The position numbers and the translations under genes are program-made. Below the pieces are notes generated by a model that did not search any database, had not been told where the DNA came from, and saw only the letters and a list, made by a program, of their open reading frames with translations. A stretch of 64,000 nucleotides of DNA from Bradyrhizobium huanghuaihaiense (GTDB lineage: Bacteria; Pseudomonadota; Alphaproteobacteria; Rhizobiales; Xanthobacteraceae), in assembly GCF_007830635.1 (NCBI RefSeq), contig NZ_VLLA01000024.1:1-64000 (forward strand), in the 5' to 3' direction. Shown piece after piece: positions 7,626 through 15,679 of the stretch (position 1 is the first letter of the stretch; every line of letters starts with the position of its first letter).

Positions 7626-8954
7626 ATGGCGACGGCACAGACCCCCGCAATGGCAGACCTCCACTCGGGCGAGCACGGCCACGACCAGGCCAGTCCCGGC
7701 GAGATCGCCATCGGCGTCATCATCGGGCGCACCTCGGAATTCTTCGACTTCTTCGTCTTCGCGATCGCCTCGGTGATCGTGTTCCCGCGCCTGGTGTTCC
7801 CGTTCACCAGCGAACTGACCGGCACGCTCTATTCCTTCATGATCTTCGCGCTGGCGTTCCTGGCGCGGCCGATCGGCACCGTCATTTTCATGACGGTCGA
7901 CCGGGAGTACGGCAAGACGGCCAAGCTGGTTTCGGCGCTGTTCCTGCTCGGCACCGCCACCGTCGCGCTGGCCTTCCTGCCCGGCTATCACGAGATCGGT
8001 GTTGCCGCGATCTGGCTGCTGGCGCTGGCGCGCATCGCGCAGGGTCTGGCCTGGGGCGGCGCCTGGGACGGCATGGCCTCGCTGCTGGCGCTGAATGCGC
8101 CGGCCTCCCAGCGCGGCTGGTACGCGATGGTGCCGCAGCTCGGGGCTCCGCTCGGGCTGATCGTGGCGAGCGCGCTGTTCGCCTATTTCGCCGGCAACCT
8201 CTCGGCCGACGACTTCTTCGATTGGGGCTGGCGCTATCCGTTCTTCGTTGCTTTCGCCATCAACGTCGTGGCGCTGTTCGCCCGCCTGCGCATGGTGACG
8301 ACGGAAGAATACGCCTCGCTGTTCGAGACCCGCGAACTGCAGCCCTCGCGCATCTCCGACACCGTCGCGCGCGAAGGCCACAACATCATGCTCGGCGCGT
8401 TCGCGCCGCTGGCGAGCTTCGCGCTGTTCCACATGGTCACGGTGTTTCCGCTGTCCTGGGTGTTCCTGTTCACCCGCGAGAGCCCGGTGCGCTTTCTGAT
8501 CATCGAGATCGTCGCCGCCGTGTTCGGCGTTGCCGCGATCGTGGCCTCCGGCGTCATCGCCGACCGCGTCGGCCGCAAGTCGCTCTTGATGGGTTCGGCG
8601 ATCGCGATCGCGATCTACAGCGGCTTTGCGCCGCAGCTGCTCGACGCCGGCGCGTTCGGTGAGACCATCTACATGGTGATCGGCTTCATCCTGCTCGGCC
8701 TCTCCTTCGGCCAGTCCTCGGGCGCGATCGCCTCGAACTTCAAGCAGGCGTATCGCTACACCGCCTCGGCGCTGACCTCCGACATGGCCTGGCTGTTCGG
8801 CGCCGGCTTCGCGCCGCTGGTCGCGCTGCTGCTTGCGACCAATCTCGGCGTCATCGCTTCGGGCGCCTATCTGCTCTCCGGTGCGTTCTGGACCCTACTC
8901 GCGCTCTGGCTCAGTGGCCAGCGCGAGGCCGGGGATATGGACGCGGGCGCTTAA
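7626..8954 (+). CDS. MFS transporter, metabolite:H+ symporter-like
   Basis: A 442-residue, 12-helix major facilitator. Early motifs SEFFDFFVFAIAS and LARPIGTVIFM resemble the metabolite:H+ symporter (MHS/sugar porter-like) group, which imports carboxylates and related metabolites. ADRVGRKS in the middle is the repeated MFS loop motif. The ATG at 7626 was chosen because homologous protein begins about MATAQ; the frame is open to 7431, but that covers the promoter palindrome. The N-terminus is His-containing (HSGEHGHD). It is divergent from cyoABCD, and the shared intergenic palindrome may couple their control. Substrate is unknown. Confidence 0.85.
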   Translation: MATAQTPAMADLHSGEHGHDQASPGEIAIGVIIGRTSEFFDFFVFAIASVIVFPRLVFPFTSELTGTLYSFMIFALAFLARPIGTVIFMTVDREYGKTAKLVSALFLLGTATVALAFLPGYHEIGVAAIWLLALARIAQGLAWGGAWDGMASLLALNAPASQRGWYAMVPQLGAPLGLIVASALFAYFAGNLSADDFFDWGWRYPFFVAFAINVVALFARLRMVTTEEYASLFETRELQPSRISDTVAREGHNIMLGAFAPLASFALFHMVTVFPLSWVFLFTRESPVRFLIIEIVAAVFGVAAIVASGVIADRVGRKSLLMGSAIAIAIYSGFAPQLLDAGAFGETIYMVIGFILLGLSFGQSSGAIASNFKQAYRYTASALTSDMAWLFGAGFAPLVALLLATNLGVIASGAYLLSGAFWTLLALWLSGQREAGDMDAGA

Positions 8955-8969
8955 TCAAGCGCGGAGCCT

Positions 8970-9061
8970 GTAGGGTGGGCAAAGGCGCATAGCGCCGTGC
9001 CCAACACCTTTCAGCGATTGTGGTGGGGAATGGTGGGCACGCTTCGCTTTGCCCACCCTAC
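8970..9061. repeat. Extragenic inverted repeat, family C (gtagggtgggcaaag type)
   Basis: GTAGGGTGGGCAAAG at the left is matched by CTTTGCCCACCCTAC at the right, enclosing a secondary GTGCCCA/TGGGCAC pair. A second copy with the same arms is at 43105-43189. It lies between the convergent ends of the MFS gene and the M48 gene. Confidence 0.8.
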
Positions 9062-9080
9062 GGCAGCGAATTTGTAGCCC

Positions 9081-9120
9081 AGATCCCGGGTTCGCTGCTC
9101 AAGCGCGCCCCGGGATGACG
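9081..9120. repeat. Short inverted repeat (gatcccggg / cccgggat)
   Basis: GATCCCGGG and CCCGGGAT flank a GC-rich centre of about 20 bp. It lies in the convergent intergenic space and could act as a transcript-end hairpin for either gene. It is related in style to the other palindromic units here. Confidence 0.5.
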
Positions 9121-9136
9121 TGCGCTTAGCGCAACC

Positions 9137-10636
9137 TCAATCCGCGACGACCTTCACGCGATCCCGCACCTTTACCTGCGCGGTGCGGTCGAGGCCGTTG
9201 AGCACGCGGAAGCGCTCGGCGGGGTGGTCGACGCCGGCCATGCGGTGGGAGAGCGATTCCACGGTGTCGCCGGGCTGCACGGTGATGACCTTGATGCGCA
9301 GCGGGCGCGCGGCCTGGATCTCGTCGAGCGTCAGGCGGCGAAATGAGTTGACGGTCTCGCGCGCGTTGCGCTCGCTCTCGGTCGATTTCTGCCGGGCCGC
9401 GAAGATGAAGCGGTAGACGTCGCTGCCGAAGCGCAGCGCATAGACCTTGAACTGCCACTGGTCGCCCTTGGCGGTGGCGGACGCGGCCGGGAAACCGTTG
9501 ATGGTGATATCCTCGGTCGAGGCCTTCTCGACGCCTTCCATCCAGCCCGAATTGAGGTAGTCGCCGAGCGACTGCTCGGCCGGGACGCGCACGACGTCGA
9601 AGCGCATCGCCTGCGAACCGCCGTCGCGCACGCCGATCACCGCCTGCGCGGTGTTGTCGAGCGTGAAATTATCAGGCGCCTGGAAGGTGAAGCCGAGTTT
9701 CGGATGCAGGAAACGGCGGCCGCGAACGAAGCCTTCGCTGGGGTCTTCGCCATAGACGAGGTTGTCGATCGCGGCGAGGTAGCTCTCGCGGTCGCGCTCG
9801 GCGCCCTCAGGCGCCGCATATTGCCGCGCGATGTTCTGCGCATTCTGCACGCGCTCGGGTGTCGCCGGATGCGACGAGGTGAAATCCTGCGCGCGCGGAT
9901 CGAGCGAGCTCTTGCCGGCCTTGAGCTCGGCATTGCGCTCCATCGCCGAAAGGAAGCGTGCGGCTCCATAAGGATCGAAATGCGCTTTCGCGGAGATGCC
10001 AACGCCGATGCCGTCTGCCTCGAACTCCTGGTTGCGCGAAAAGCTCGCCATGGTGAGCTTAGTCTTGGCGAGCGCGAGCGCAGTGAGGTCGGGGTCGTTG
10101 CTCATGTCGGTGACGACGCGGGTGACGATCGCGGCCTGGCGCGCCTGGTCCTCGCGCATCGCGGCGTGCTTGGACAGCACATGCGCCATCTCGTGGCTGA
10201 GCACGGAGGACAATTCCGAGGTGTCGCTCGCCAGCGCAAGAAGGCCGCGCGTCACATAGAGCTGGCCGTTCGGCAGCGCGAAGGCGTTCACCGCGCCGGA
10301 ATTGAGAATGGTGACCTTGTAGCCCTGGTCGGGGCGGTCGGACGCGGCGACCAGCCGGTCGACGGTCTTGCTGACGAGCGATTCGAGCCTGGGGTCGTCA
10401 TAGGCGCCGCCATAGCTCGCCAGGATGCGCTCGTGCTCCTTCTCGGTGGCCGGGGTCTGCGCGACCGCAGGCTTCGGCTTGGGCATCGCCACGGTGGGCG
10501 GGGCGGCGGCGGTCTGGAACCGGTTCATGTCGCCGCAGCCGGCGAGAAGCCCGCCCAGCGCAAGGCAAAGCGCGGCCGGCGCAGCCCGCAGGCGGCGGCA
10601 ATCACCCAGTCCGTGCCGTTCTAGCACCCCATTCAC
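9137..10636 (-). CDS. M48 family metalloprotease lipoprotein with C-terminal LysM-like domain
   Basis: A 499-residue protein. A lipobox LAGC (C34) predicts membrane anchoring. The M48 zinc motif HEMAH is at 148-152, followed by a third-ligand region FEADGIGV. A middle domain (about 280-440) is of unknown role, and the last 50 residues (VITVQPGDTVESLSHRM) look like a LysM or LysM-like module that may bind peptidoglycan. Relatives such as BepA and YcaL act in outer-membrane protein quality control. The gene stands alone between the convergent MFS gene and the nuclease-like gene. Confidence 0.88.
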   Translation of the reverse strand: MNGVLERHGLGDCRRLRAAPAALCLALGGLLAGCGDMNRFQTAAAPPTVAMPKPKPAVAQTPATEKEHERILASYGGAYDDPRLESLVSKTVDRLVAASDRPDQGYKVTILNSGAVNAFALPNGQLYVTRGLLALASDTSELSSVLSHEMAHVLSKHAAMREDQARQAAIVTRVVTDMSNDPDLTALALAKTKLTMASFSRNQEFEADGIGVGISAKAHFDPYGAARFLSAMERNAELKAGKSSLDPRAQDFTSSHPATPERVQNAQNIARQYAAPEGAERDRESYLAAIDNLVYGEDPSEGFVRGRRFLHPKLGFTFQAPDNFTLDNTAQAVIGVRDGGSQAMRFDVVRVPAEQSLGDYLNSGWMEGVEKASTEDITINGFPAASATAKGDQWQFKVYALRFGSDVYRFIFAARQKSTESERNARETVNSFRRLTLDEIQAARPLRIKVITVQPGDTVESLSHRMAGVDHPAERFRVLNGLDRTAQVKVRDRVKVVAD

Positions 10637-10659
10637 GTCGCTTAACCCGTGCCTGGCCG

Positions 10660-11430
10660 TTACGGCCTTACCCCAGTAGGCTCATTTGCGCCCAGCAATT
10701 CAACCTGTCCCAAGAGACGCACATCGATACGCGGCCCCGTCGTCCCCTCAATCCAGCCCCGGACCCGAATACGTCGGTTCTCCAAAGACTTAGGGGAAAT
10801 CCCGGCACTTTCGAACGCCGGTAGTGCGCGCTTTGAAATAGTCACGGCAAAGCCGCGTGTCCAGTTCCGTCCGAAGTTGAGGTAGGTCGTTGCCCCAGCT
10901 TGCCGGACCGACAGGACTTTGCCCTCGACCACCATAAAGCGCCCGATCCCCGCCAAAATATCGTCCGGACTTTCCGGGTTTTTTATGGCCGATGGGTCAG
11001 CCCACCTGCCCATTTTTTGGCGCCTTGCCTGCGCCTCCGACGCCATCAGGGTGGCCGCGCAGTCCTTGTCGGTGATTTCGGCGGAGGCAATCGCGTCGCC
11101 CTGGGCCAGAAGCATGGCTTGGACGGACGTGTCGCTTTCATCGATGAAGACCAGTGCGCCCTGGCGGCCGTAGCGGTCGGGCGTGTCGTCGGTGCTTCGC
11201 AGCGTCACGTCGCGGCCGGCGAGCAGGGATGTCAGCGCCTGCTTCGTCGTCGCCGTCGGCTCGATGCCGGCGAGACGGATCTCGCGACCGTCATCGAGCC
11301 GCACGCTGCGCGCATCGACGATAGCGGCGACGCGGCCTTCGCCTTGCGATTCGAATTGGCACGGTGCCGTGAACGCGGTGTGACCCGCGAAAATGAAAAA
11401 TGCGATGATGGGACGAAGCAGTCGCGTCAC
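10660..11430 (-). CDS. SNase-like (thermonuclease family) secreted protein with degenerate active site
   Basis: A 256-residue protein with an N-terminal signal segment (about 1-22) and one SNase/OB-fold domain (about 30-145: RVAAIVDARSVRL, IRLAGIEPT, DRYGRQGALVF). A second beta-rich part follows to the C-terminus. In nucleases the first motif is usually DGDT and the second RLxGIDAPE. Here DARS and GIEPT replace them, so one metal-binding Asp and the catalytic Glu environment look altered. It may be a non-catalytic nucleic acid or cell-wall-associated OB protein. Confidence 0.75.
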   Translation of the reverse strand: MTRLLRPIIAFFIFAGHTAFTAPCQFESQGEGRVAAIVDARSVRLDDGREIRLAGIEPTATTKQALTSLLAGRDVTLRSTDDTPDRYGRQGALVFIDESDTSVQAMLLAQGDAIASAEITDKDCAATLMASEAQARRQKMGRWADPSAIKNPESPDDILAGIGRFMVVEGKVLSVRQAGATTYLNFGRNWTRGFAVTISKRALPAFESAGISPKSLENRRIRVRGWIEGTTGPRIDVRLLGQVELLGANEPTGVRP

Positions 11431-11757
11431 GTGACCCGGAGAGGTTGTGTTGCGCGTTAGCTTAACTCAAGCGTGGCGGGGCGCGAAGGGGCTTCCTCGA
11501 ACGCCGTCATTGCGAGCGCAGCGAAGCAATCCAGACTGTCTCTGCGGAAAGACTCTGGATTGCTTCGCTGCGCTCGCAATGACGATGTGGAAGCATCTTT
11601 CCGCACGCCACCATTCCGTTTTGCGGAAAACATGCGCAGCAATCGTGCGCTTGCAGCACCCCCGTGCTTGCTGCGCTCTCGCGCATGCGGCATGATTGCG
11701 GCAACAGCAATAACCAAGCCGCCATCAGAGCACGGCGCGATAAGGGAGGTCTTTTCG
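11431..11757. other. Intergenic region with a repeat unit and SBP leader
   Basis: This 327-bp gap holds the family B repeat at 11505-11584 and about 170 bp of sequence before the binding-protein gene at 11758. An AAGGGAGGT ribosome binding site is at about 11742-11750. An open frame through it (11473 onward) reads through the palindrome and is not considered coding. No convincing promoter hexamers are named. Confidence 0.5.
11505..11584. repeat. Extragenic inverted repeat, family B (cgtcattgcgagcg type)
   Basis: CGTCATTGCGAGCGCAGCGA and its inverse form a long stem; the internal arms GCAATCCAGA and TCTGGATTGC flank a short loop. Other copies are at 12968, 18955, 21470 and 43219. Confidence 0.85.
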
Positions 11758-12963
11758 ATGAAGAATGTTTTGTCCGGCATTTTTGCCGCCGCGTTTGCCC
11801 TGAGTACGAGCGCCGCGCAGGCCCAGGACAAGCCGCCACTCAAGATCGGCGGCATCCTCGACATGTCGAGCCTCTATGCCGACATCACCGGTCCCGGCAG
11901 CGAGACCGCGGCGAAGATGGCCGTTGAGGATTTCGGCGGCGAGGTGCTGGGACGCAAGATCCAGGTGCTGGCTGCCGACCATCTCAACAAGGCCGATCTC
12001 TCCGGCAACATCGCTCGCGACATGCTCGACAATCAGGGCGTGGAGATGATCTACGACGTCGCGGCGTCGGCGACTGCGCTCGCCGCCGGCGAGATCGCGA
12101 AAGCGCGCAACAAGATCATCATGTTCAACGGACCGGGCTCGATCCGTCTCTCCAACGAGGCCTGCGGTCCCTACACCGTCCACTACGTGTTCGACACCTT
12201 CGGACAGGCCAACGTGACAGGCCTTGCCGCCGTGAAGTCGGGCCTCGACACCTGGTTCTTCCTGACCGCGGACTATGCTTTCGGCCAGGATCTGGAGAAG
12301 GACACCAGCAACGTCGTGACCAAGACCGGCGGCAAGGTGCTCGGCAGCGTCCGCCATCCGCTCAACACGTCGGATTTTTCGTCGTTCCTGCTCCAAGCCC
12401 AGGCCTCCAAGGCCAAGGTGATCGGCCTCGCCAACGCCGGCGGCGACACCGTCAACGCCATCAAGCAGGCGGCCGAGTTCGGCATCACCAAGGGCGGTCA
12501 GAAGGTCTCGCCGCTGCTCGCCTTCGTCACCGACATCGACTCGATCGGGCTGGAGACCGCGCAGGGCCTGCTGCTGGCCGAGGCCTTCTATTGGGACATG
12601 AACGACGAGACGCGCGCGTTCTCGAAGCGCTTCATGGAGCGGGTCAAGCGGCCGCCGACCTCGGCGCAGGCCGGCGTCTATTCGTCAGTGACCCATTACC
12701 TCAAGGCCGTGAAGGCGGCCGGCACGACCGATGCCGCCGCGGTCATGAAGGTGATGAAGGAGACGCCGATCAACGACTTCTTCGCCAAGGGTGGCAAGAT
12801 CCGCGAGGACGGCCGCATGATCCACGACATGTACCTGTTCGAGGTGAAGAAGCCGTCGGAGTCCAAGGGCCGCTGGGACGACTACAAGCTGCTCGCCACC
12901 GTGCCCGGCAGCGAGGCGTTCCAGTCGCTGGAGCAGTCGCGTTGCCCGTTGGTGAAGAAATAA
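11758..12963 (+). CDS. ABC transporter substrate-binding protein, branched-chain amino acid (LivJ/HAAT) type
   Basis: A 401-residue periplasmic type I binding protein with a signal peptide (about 1-23, ending AAQAQ) and then the Peripla_BP_6 fold start LKIGGILDMSSLYADITGPG. The ATG at 11758 follows a strong AAGGGAGGT. The longer open frame to 11473 covers a repeat. HAAT-type receptors bind amino acids but often aromatic or other carboxylates in soil alphaproteobacteria. No permease or ATPase genes adjoin it, so it must dock with a transporter encoded elsewhere. The downstream crotonase genes suggest the ligand may feed an acyl-CoA pathway. Confidence 0.88.
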   Translation: MKNVLSGIFAAAFALSTSAAQAQDKPPLKIGGILDMSSLYADITGPGSETAAKMAVEDFGGEVLGRKIQVLAADHLNKADLSGNIARDMLDNQGVEMIYDVAASATALAAGEIAKARNKIIMFNGPGSIRLSNEACGPYTVHYVFDTFGQANVTGLAAVKSGLDTWFFLTADYAFGQDLEKDTSNVVTKTGGKVLGSVRHPLNTSDFSSFLLQAQASKAKVIGLANAGGDTVNAIKQAAEFGITKGGQKVSPLLAFVTDIDSIGLETAQGLLLAEAFYWDMNDETRAFSKRFMERVKRPPTSAQAGVYSSVTHYLKAVKAAGTTDAAAVMKVMKETPINDFFAKGGKIREDGRMIHDMYLFEVKKPSESKGRWDDYKLLATVPGSEAFQSLEQSRCPLVKK

Positions 12964-12967
12964 ACCT

Positions 12968-13054
12968 CGTCATTGCGAGCGCAGCGAAGCAATCCAGAGA
13001 TGCTTCCGCCGAGACAGTCTGGATTGCTTCGTCGCTTCGCTCCTCGCAATGACG
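12968..13054. repeat. Extragenic inverted repeat, family B
   Basis: CGTCATTGCGAGCGCAGCGA at the left pairs with TCGCTCCTCGCAATGACG at the right, and GCAATCCAGA recurs inverted inside. It follows the SBP stop codon by 4 bp and may end or stabilise that transcript. Confidence 0.85.
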
Positions 13055-13098
13055 GGTGGGGTGATAGCTCGGTCAAACAACAACAAGGGAGACGTCCT

Positions 13099-13890
13099 GT
13101 GAGCAACGACATGGTCCTGCAAAAGCTCGAAGGCGGGCTGCTCACCATCACGATGAACCGCCCGGAGCGGAAGAACGCGCTCAATCCCGACATGGTGCGC
13201 GGGCTGGTCGAGGCGGCGCGCCGTGCGGCTGACGACCCGGAGGTGCGCGCGGTGCTGTTCAAGGGCGCCGGAGGCTCGTTCTGCGTCGGCGGTGACGTCA
13301 AGTCGATGGCGGAGGGCCGCGCGCCGCTGCCGTTCGAGCAGAAGCTTGCGAATCTGCGCCGTGGCATGGAGGTCTCGCGCATCCTGCACCAGATGCCGAA
13401 ACCGGTGGTGGCGCAGCTCGACGGCGCGGCGGCCGGCGCGGGCCTCTCGATGGCGCTGTCCTGCGACCTGCGCATCGCCTCTGAATCCTGCAAGATCACC
13501 ACCGCCTTCGCGAAAGTCGGCTTCTCCGGCGATTACGGCGGCACCTATTTCCTGACCCAGCTGCTCGGCGGCGCGCGGGCGCGCGAGCTCTATCTGATGT
13601 CGCCGGTGCTGACCGCGAAGGAAGCGCACGCGATCGGCATGGTGACGAAGGTCGTGCCCGACGCCGAGATCGATGCGGCCGCGCATGAGCTGGCGTTGTC
13701 GCTGGCGCAAGGGCCCTCGATCGCGCTCGGCTATATCAAGCGCAACATCAACAATGCCGAGCATCTGGCGCTGGAGGATTGCTTCGACGGCGAGGCCATC
13801 CACCACACCCGCTGCGGCGACACCGCCGATCACAAGGAGGCGGCAAAAGCCTTCGTCGAGAAGCGCAAGCCCGCCTTCAGGGGCGAGTGA
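13099..13890 (+). CDS. Enoyl-CoA hydratase/isomerase family protein
   Basis: A 263-residue crotonase. The CoA oxyanion-hole regions are visible as FCVGGDVKSM (about 56-65) and GAAAGAGLSMALSCDLRIA. The catalytic glutamates of true enoyl-CoA hydratase are not obvious: the first Glu position holds L/S, and the second falls in FAKVGFSGDYGGT, where Asp is present. It may therefore be an isomerase, hydrolase or other crotonase activity. The GTG at 13099 follows AAGGGAGACG; ATG at 13111 is an alternative. The next gene starts 2 nt after its stop, so the two form an operon. Confidence 0.85.
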   Translation: MSNDMVLQKLEGGLLTITMNRPERKNALNPDMVRGLVEAARRAADDPEVRAVLFKGAGGSFCVGGDVKSMAEGRAPLPFEQKLANLRRGMEVSRILHQMPKPVVAQLDGAAAGAGLSMALSCDLRIASESCKITTAFAKVGFSGDYGGTYFLTQLLGGARARELYLMSPVLTAKEAHAIGMVTKVVPDAEIDAAAHELALSLAQGPSIALGYIKRNINNAEHLALEDCFDGEAIHHTRCGDTADHKEAAKAFVEKRKPAFRGE

Positions 13891-13892
13891 CG

Positions 13893-14642
13893 ATGGCGTC
13901 CTACATGCGCTTGCGGCAGATCTGCCTGGTCGCGCCGCATCTCGAGCCCGTGATCACCGACATCGCCCGGATCATGGGTCTCGCCGTCTGCTATCGCGAC
14001 GGCAATGTCGCCAAATACGGCCTGGAGAATGCGCTGCTCCCGGTCGACACGATCCTGCTGGAGGTGGTGGCGCCCTTCAAGGACGGCACCACGGCCGGCC
14101 GCTTCATCGAGAAGACCGGCGGCCGCGGCGGCTACATGGCGATCTTCTGCTGCGATGATCCCGACGAGCGCGGCCGCAACGCCAACGCCATGGGTGTGCG
14201 CACCGCCAACGTCATCGACCATGCACCCTATCACGGCGTCCAGCTCCACCCCCGCGACTGCCGCGCCGCCTTCATCGAGTTCAACCACACCGAAGGCAGC
14301 GACGACATTTTGGGCCAGTATCCGCCAGCAGGGCCGGACTGGCAGAAGTTCATCCGCACGGATGTGACGCAGGCGCTGACGGGTGTGGAGATGCAGAGTC
14401 CGGATCCGCAGGGGCTGGCGGAGCATTGGGGCAAGATCATCGGCGTTGCGCCACGCGATGCCGAATTGGAGCTGCCCAATGCCACTTTCCGCTTCGTCAA
14501 GGGCGCCAGCGAGATCATGAGCGCGATGGAGTTTCGGGTGGCTGACGTGGCCCAGGTGCTGCATGCCGCCAAGGCGAGGGGCCTTGCGGTCGCGGGGAAC
14601 GAGTTTCTGCTCGGCGGTGTGACGTTCCGGCTTGGTGCGTGA
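13893..14642 (+). CDS. VOC (glyoxalase-like) superfamily protein
   Basis: A 249-residue protein of the Glyoxalase_3-like type with two betaalphabetabetabeta halves. The first begins RLRQICLVAPHLEPV and the second is around EMQSPDPQGLAEHWGKIIGV. Such proteins act as isomerases, epimerases or dioxygenases on acyl-CoA or keto compounds. The specific activity is not recognisable. It is co-directional with the crotonase gene 2 nt upstream, which suggests a shared pathway. The start ATG at 13893 matches the family start; the open frame upstream overlaps the crotonase. Confidence 0.75.
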   Translation: MASYMRLRQICLVAPHLEPVITDIARIMGLAVCYRDGNVAKYGLENALLPVDTILLEVVAPFKDGTTAGRFIEKTGGRGGYMAIFCCDDPDERGRNANAMGVRTANVIDHAPYHGVQLHPRDCRAAFIEFNHTEGSDDILGQYPPAGPDWQKFIRTDVTQALTGVEMQSPDPQGLAEHWGKIIGVAPRDAELELPNATFRFVKGASEIMSAMEFRVADVAQVLHAAKARGLAVAGNEFLLGGVTFRLGA

Positions 14643-14663
14643 GCGGTTGCCACACGCACCGCT

Positions 14664-14796
14664 GTCGTCCCGGACAAGCGAAGCGCAGATCCGGGACCCA
14701 TAACCACAGGGAGTGGTTTGGCGAAGACTCGGAGTTGTCAACGCGCGTTACAACCACTCCCTGTGGTTATGGGTCCCCGCTTTCGCGGGGACGACA
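14664..14796. repeat. Extragenic palindromic pair, family A variant
   Basis: GTCGTCCCGGACAAGCGAAG followed by ccgggacccataaccaca, and the inverse arm tgtggttatgggtcc...GGGGACGAC. It separates the convergent VOC and crotonase genes. Confidence 0.8.
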
Positions 14797-14843
14797 GGGA
14801 GTTTGTGGAAGCGCTAGAGGGACACGGCGAGACCCTGCCGCAA

Positions 14844-15662
14844 TCACCTTCCCCTGAAATTCGCCGCGCGCCGCTCCTCGGTCGCTTTCACACCTTCCTT
14901 GAAATCCTCCGTCGCGCGCAGGCGCGTCTGCTCGGCGAGCTCGTGATTGGTCGCGGCCATGACGCGGTCGGCGAGGCCGTTGCGCAACGTGGCGCGGGTC
15001 GAGAGCAGGCCGAGCGGGGAGCATTCGGCGATTTCGCCGGCGAGCTTCATCGCGGTCGACTTCACCTGGTCCTGCGGCACCAGCTCGTTGGCGAGGCCCC
15101 ATTTGTAGGCCTCTTCGCCGGTGACGCGGCGGCTGGTGTAGAACATCAGCTCGGCGTTGTTCTTGCCGATCAGCTCCGGCAGCGTCACCGTGAGGCCGAA
15201 GCCGGGATGGAAACCGAGCTTGGTGAAGTTGGCGGAGAAGCGCGCTTCGGGGCAGGTGACGCGGAAGTCGGCGGAGACCGCAAGGCCCAGGCCGCCGCCA
15301 ATGGCGGCGCCCTGCACGGCGGCGACGATCGGCTTCTTGGCGCGGAAGATGCGCACGGCCTGGATGTAGAGATGGCTGATCTGGCCGAGATTGTCAGCCG
15401 GATCGCCTTTCTTGGCCTGCTCGGCCTCGCGCACTTCCTGCGCCTGTCGGGCCGGGTCGCCGAAATTGGCGCCGGCGCAGAACGCCTTGCCTTGCGCCGA
15501 CAGGACGGAAGCCCGGATTTCGATGTCGCGGTCGAACTCGTCGAGCGCGTCCGCGATCTGGTTGATCAGCGAGATGTCGAAGAAGTTGAGCGGCGGGCGA
15601 CGAATCTCGATGGTGCCGACGTGCCCAACCTTCTCGACGCCGATGTCTTTATACGTGCTCAT
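14844..15662 (-). CDS. Enoyl-CoA hydratase/isomerase family protein
   Basis: A 272-residue crotonase with oxyanion-hole segments AFCAGANFGD and GAAIGGGLGLAVSADFRVT. The position of the first catalytic Glu is Leu (GGGLGLAV) and the second region reads FTKLGFHPGFG without Glu, so hydratase activity is doubtful. It lies 17 nt downstream of an acyl-CoA dehydrogenase gene and is the last member of a three-gene minus-strand operon. It probably acts on the same acyl-CoA series. Confidence 0.87.
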   Translation of the reverse strand: MSTYKDIGVEKVGHVGTIEIRRPPLNFFDISLINQIADALDEFDRDIEIRASVLSAQGKAFCAGANFGDPARQAQEVREAEQAKKGDPADNLGQISHLYIQAVRIFRAKKPIVAAVQGAAIGGGLGLAVSADFRVTCPEARFSANFTKLGFHPGFGLTVTLPELIGKNNAELMFYTSRRVTGEEAYKWGLANELVPQDQVKSTAMKLAGEIAECSPLGLLSTRATLRNGLADRVMAATNHELAEQTRLRATEDFKEGVKATEERRAANFRGR

Positions 15663-15679
15663 GATGATCCTCGACTGAA

